Of a DNA stretch of 8,654 bases, positions 5,979-8,654 are shown piece after piece (position 1 is the first letter of the stretch; each line of letters begins with the position of its first letter). The DNA lies in the NCBI GenBank assembly GCA_023411405.1, contig JAEYOU010000290.1, forward strand, positions 1 to 8,654, given 5' to 3'. The notes under the pieces are model-generated. The model was given only the letters and a program-made list of their open reading frames with translations. It made no database searches and was not told where the DNA came from. Both the position numbers and the translations under genes were made by a program. This DNA comes from Pseudomonadota bacterium (GTDB lineage Bacteria > Myxococcota > Myxococcia > Myxococcales > Anaeromyxobacteraceae).

Positions 5979-7103
5979 TCACTCGAGCGGCGGCAGGAGG
6001 ACGAAAGTCCCCTCGCTCGTGCGCCGGTAGTGATAGGGCGCCGGCCAGGGGAAGCGGACGTCCCGCGGCGCGACGAGCCGCTCCGCGATCAGGTCCTCGA
6101 GGCGCTCCGGGTACTCGCCCTTCTCCACCCGGTAGACCTCCAGCGCGCCGCGCAGGCGCTCCAGGGCGTACCGGGAGGCCACCCGCCGCGGCGCGTCGTC
6201 CCGGACCTCGATCCCGCGCGGCCCGTCGGCGGCCATCGCGCGCCGATCGATCCAGGTCGCGATCCCGGCGAGCGCGGCGGCGATGGCGACGGTGGAGACG
6301 GTGGTGGTGGCGGCGGCCCGCAGGCGCTCCCTCCAGCTCAGCGCGTACGCGCCGACCGCCTTCGCCCGGCCGGAGGGCGCGAGGAGCGCGAGGTACCCGC
6401 CGTTCACCAAGTTCGAGAGGGCCTTGCAGGTCTCGAACTCGCCGAGGCGCGAGAGGTCCACCACCTTCTCGACCGTCCGCCCCGCGACCGCGAGCGCGTA
6501 GACGCGCCGCTCGTTCCCGCCGATCGAGTCGAAGTCGCCCTCCCCGCCCTGCGCGCCGTCGGGGAGCGCCTTCCTGCGCTCGAACGTCGCCTGGAGCGAC
6601 GAGATGCGCTTGCGGACGATCGGCCACTCGTCGACGCGGCGGAACCCCTCCATCAGGACCGACTCGGCGCGGAGCGGGGTGGCGGTCTCCTTGTCCCACT
6701 CGACGGCGCCCGCCTCGAACTCGTACGTGCCGCTCTTCCAGGCGAACAGCCGGTAGACCGTCTCGGTGGTCTGGAGGTGCGTGATCTCGCGCAGGTCCTC
6801 GCGGGAGACGAACCCGTGCTCGACGAGGATGTCCCCGAGGCGTCGCAGCGACCGGCGCTGGAGGTTCAGCGCGTAGTCGAGCTCGGGCTGGGTGATGATC
6901 TCCGCCCGCACCAGCATCGCCCCGAGCCGCTCGTTCGCCTTGCGGCCGACGGCCTCCGCCCGCACCACGCTGCCCTCGGAGAGCGCGATGTGGATCTCCT
7001 CGTCCCTCGACTCGAGGTGGAGCAACCCGCTCTTCATCTGCTGCCCGATGAGCTGCAGGATCTCCGCGATGCCGAAGTCCTTGAGCGTGCCCTTGAGCGC
7101 CAC
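5979..7103 (-). CDS. PATAN/DUF4388 protein with pseudopilin-like C-terminus
   Basis: This is a 374-residue protein beginning at GTG 7103 (MALKGTLKDFGIAEILQLIGQ), two bases after the stop of the TPR gene, with GGGGGC six bases upstream. Residues 1-56 match the start of a PATAN/DUF4388 domain, common in delta-proteobacterial regulators and gliding or signalling proteins. Residues 59-107 hold two similar units, RLGAMLVRAEIITQPEL and RLGDILVEHGFVSREDL, resembling the MshEN/GspE N-terminal domain. The DUF4388 closing signature, VYRLFAWKSGTYEFEAG, follows at 116-132. Residues 198-245 look like a winged-helix-type segment. One membrane segment lies at about 263-285. The tail (310-374) has ALEVYRVEKGEYPERLEDL and FPWPAPYHYR, reminiscent of the GspG pseudopilin C-terminal domain. 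The topology would place the PATAN part in the cytoplasm and the tail outside. Cellular role unknown; a link to the membrane TPR protein is suggested by tight coupling. Confidence 0.87.
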   Translation of the reverse strand: MALKGTLKDFGIAEILQLIGQQMKSGLLHLESRDEEIHIALSEGSVVRAEAVGRKANERLGAMLVRAEIITQPELDYALNLQRRSLRRLGDILVEHGFVSREDLREITHLQTTETVYRLFAWKSGTYEFEAGAVEWDKETATPLRAESVLMEGFRRVDEWPIVRKRISSLQATFERRKALPDGAQGGEGDFDSIGGNERRVYALAVAGRTVEKVVDLSRLGEFETCKALSNLVNGGYLALLAPSGRAKAVGAYALSWRERLRAAATTTVSTVAIAAALAGIATWIDRRAMAADGPRGIEVRDDAPRRVASRYALERLRGALEVYRVEKGEYPERLEDLIAERLVAPRDVRFPWPAPYHYRRTSEGTFVLLPPLE

Positions 7104-7105
7104 GG

Positions 7106-8654
7106 TCAGCCCCCGGTCCGGCGGAAGAGGTCGCGCACCGCGAGCACCCAGAGGCCGACGCCCAGCGGCACCGCCACCGCGAGCTTCGCGGGCAGCACCC
7201 AGGCCGAGGGGAACGGCGGCGGCGCGAGCCCGCGCCACAGCACGGCGAGGAAGACGCAGAAGGCGACACCGGCGGTGAAGAGCACGCCGCGGACCGGCGC
7301 GCCGGCCACGAGGTGCCCCCCGCCGGCGAGGAGCACCGCCAGCCCGCGCGCCACCCGCCGCGCCAGCACCCGGTGCCGCCGGACCGCCTGCTCCTTCCGG
7401 CGCTGATCGCGCGCGTCCACGAGCCCCTTCTTCTCGAAGACGTTCACGCACTGCCCGCACGAGGCGCCGGTGGCGCCGTCGCAACGCTTGCAGACCGGGC
7501 GGCCACAGCGGAAGCAGCTCCGGGCGGGCCCGAGCCTGGAGCTCACGAGCCCGAGGCCCCAGAGCGCGGCCACGATGGCCCCGCCGAGCCAGGGCCAGAG
7601 CGGGCCCGCGCCCGCGCCGAGCAGGGCGCGCTCCGCCGCGGCGCGGAGGGCGGCCGGGGCGGGATCGTGGCCGGCGAGCGCGGCGATCTTCACGGCGGGC
7701 ACGGGGACGTCCACGAGGTAGTGGTTCGCGGAGAAGTCCTCGTCGGAGCCGTGCGCCGCGAGGTAGCCCCCCGCCATCTGCTCGGCGGCGGCCCGCGCCG
7801 TCCCGCTCTTCTCCATCTCCGCCGTGCGGACGTACAGCTTCGACAGGTTGTAGGCCGCGGTGCCGCGGGTGACGAGATCGTCGGCCGCGCGGTCCTGGGC
7901 GTTGAGGTACGCGGCCCGCGCGCCGTCGAGGTCGTCCTTCAGGAAGAGCACGTTTCCGAGGTTGACGAGGATCTCCGGCGCGCGCGGGTCGAGCTCCGCC
8001 GCGCGGCGGTAGAGCCGGAGCGCCCCGTCGAGATCCCCGCGCCGCTTCAGGTGCCGGCCCAGGGCGGTCAGCAGCGGGGCCGGCGCGTCCGCGCCGAGCG
8101 CCCCCACGGCCGCCGCCGCCTCCGCGTCGGAGAGGGCGCCGTGCTCGATCCGCTGGATCTCCGCGGCGGGCGTCCCCGTCCAGAGGGACAGCGAGGCGGC
8201 GAGCTGCGCGAGCGCCGGGAGCGCGAACAGGACGACGAGCGCCGCGGTGGCCACGAGGCGCTCGGAGAGCGTCAGGTACAGCCAGACGGCGAGCAGGAGG
8301 ACGGCCGCCGCCGCGAGCGGGCCGAGCCCGATCGCGAGGGGGGTGCCGAGGAGGACGAGCGCGAGGAACCCCGCCTGCACCCGGGCGGTGCTGCCGAGGA
8401 GCGGCAGGTGGTGGAAGTCGTGGAGCGCGAGGCGGAGCCGCCCGGCGGAGAGGAGCAGGATCGCGACGAAGCTCGCGACGGCGAGGGCGGCGAGGAGCGC
8501 GCTCGACAGATCGGCCAGGAACGCGCGCACGCTCGCGGGGTCGCGGAACGCCGCGGCGATCCCCTCCGCGGCGGCGCCCATCGCAGCGCCCACGCCGCCG
8601 CGCCGGCTCGTGAGCAGCGCGCGGGCCCGCACGAGGTGGCCCTCCGGCCAGTCC
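7106..8654 (-). CDS. Membrane TPR protein with six-cysteine cluster, probably 5'-partial
   Basis: Unrecognised as a named gene. Counting from GTG 8632, the 508 residues contain hydrophobic segments at about 42-63, 87-107, 108-120 and 127-150, then TPR-like helices (about 185-218, with LKRRGDLDGALRLYRRAAELDP; 220-250, with LGNVLFLKDDLDGARAAYLNA; 255-290), a segment at 347-365, a cysteine cluster and further segments at about 428-468 and 480-500. The cysteines (373, 376, 381, 384, 392, 395; CxxC-x4-CxxC-x7-CxxC) suggest zinc binding. TPRs usually hold protein partners. The frame stays open to the window edge (upstream residues DWPEGHL look protein-like), so I extend to 8654. However, GTG 8632 has GGAGGG seven bases upstream and could be the true start. 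The stop is two bases before the PATAN gene, implying a shared transcript. Confidence 0.78.
   Translation of the reverse strand, partial: DWPEGHLVRARALLTSRRGGVGAAMGAAAEGIAAAFRDPASVRAFLADLSSALLAALAVASFVAILLLSAGRLRLALHDFHHLPLLGSTARVQAGFLALVLLGTPLAIGLGPLAAAAVLLLAVWLYLTLSERLVATAALVVLFALPALAQLAASLSLWTGTPAAEIQRIEHGALSDAEAAAAVGALGADAPAPLLTALGRHLKRRGDLDGALRLYRRAAELDPRAPEILVNLGNVLFLKDDLDGARAAYLNAQDRAADDLVTRGTAAYNLSKLYVRTAEMEKSGTARAAAEQMAGGYLAAHGSDEDFSANHYLVDVPVPAVKIAALAGHDPAPAALRAAAERALLGAGAGPLWPWLGGAIVAALWGLGLVSSRLGPARSCFRCGRPVCKRCDGATGASCGQCVNVFEKKGLVDARDQRRKEQAVRRHRVLARRVARGLAVLLAGGGHLVAGAPVRGVLFTAGVAFCVFLAVLWRGLAPPPFPSAWVLPAKLAVAVPLGVGLWVLAVRDLFRRTGG

Overview
The window is very GC-rich, with almost every third codon position G or C in the genes. 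All seven recognisable genes lie on the minus strand, so transcription runs from high to low coordinates. Composition, TPR and PATAN (DUF4388) proteins and gene content suggest a Myxococcota bacterium, perhaps Anaeromyxobacter-like. That placement is an inference from style and content, not a match.

In order of transcription the genes are: a membrane TPR protein with a six-cysteine cluster (7106-8654, probably 5'-partial); a PATAN/DUF4388 protein with one membrane segment and a pseudopilin-like C-terminus (5979-7103); phoH (4865-5881, TTG start); a PgpH-type 7TM-HD phosphohydrolase (2357-4684); ybeY (1710-2360); a small ribbon-helix-helix protein (1417-1809); and lnt (1-1254, cut by the window before its catalytic cysteine). 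Junctions are tight where the genes look co-translated: a 2-nt gap between the TPR and PATAN genes, a GTGA overlap between pgpH and ybeY, and a 100-nt two-frame overlap between ybeY and the ribbon-helix-helix gene. The remaining gaps are 97 nt (PATAN-phoH), 180 nt (phoH-pgpH) and 162 nt (ribbon-helix-helix-lnt). No stretch above 300 bases lacks a gene, and I found no tRNA, rRNA, CRISPR array or mobile element.

The core is a housekeeping cluster for RNA and envelope functions. PhoH and YbeY act in RNA/ribosome metabolism, PgpH-type proteins degrade c-di-AMP in Firmicutes, and Lnt completes lipoprotein maturation. The order combines the Bacillus arrangement (phoH-yqfF-ybeY) with the enterobacterial one (ybeZ-ybeY-ybeX-lnt), with a ribbon-helix-helix gene where ybeX/corC would sit.

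I see no clearly new defence or mobile system. The least ordinary points are the ybeY/ribbon-helix-helix dual-frame overlap, the PATAN-to-pseudopilin-like fusion, the open frame, hairpin and misplaced Shine-Dalgarno in the phoH-pgpH gap, and two intergenic arrays of a degenerate GGGNNC hexamer in opposite orientations.
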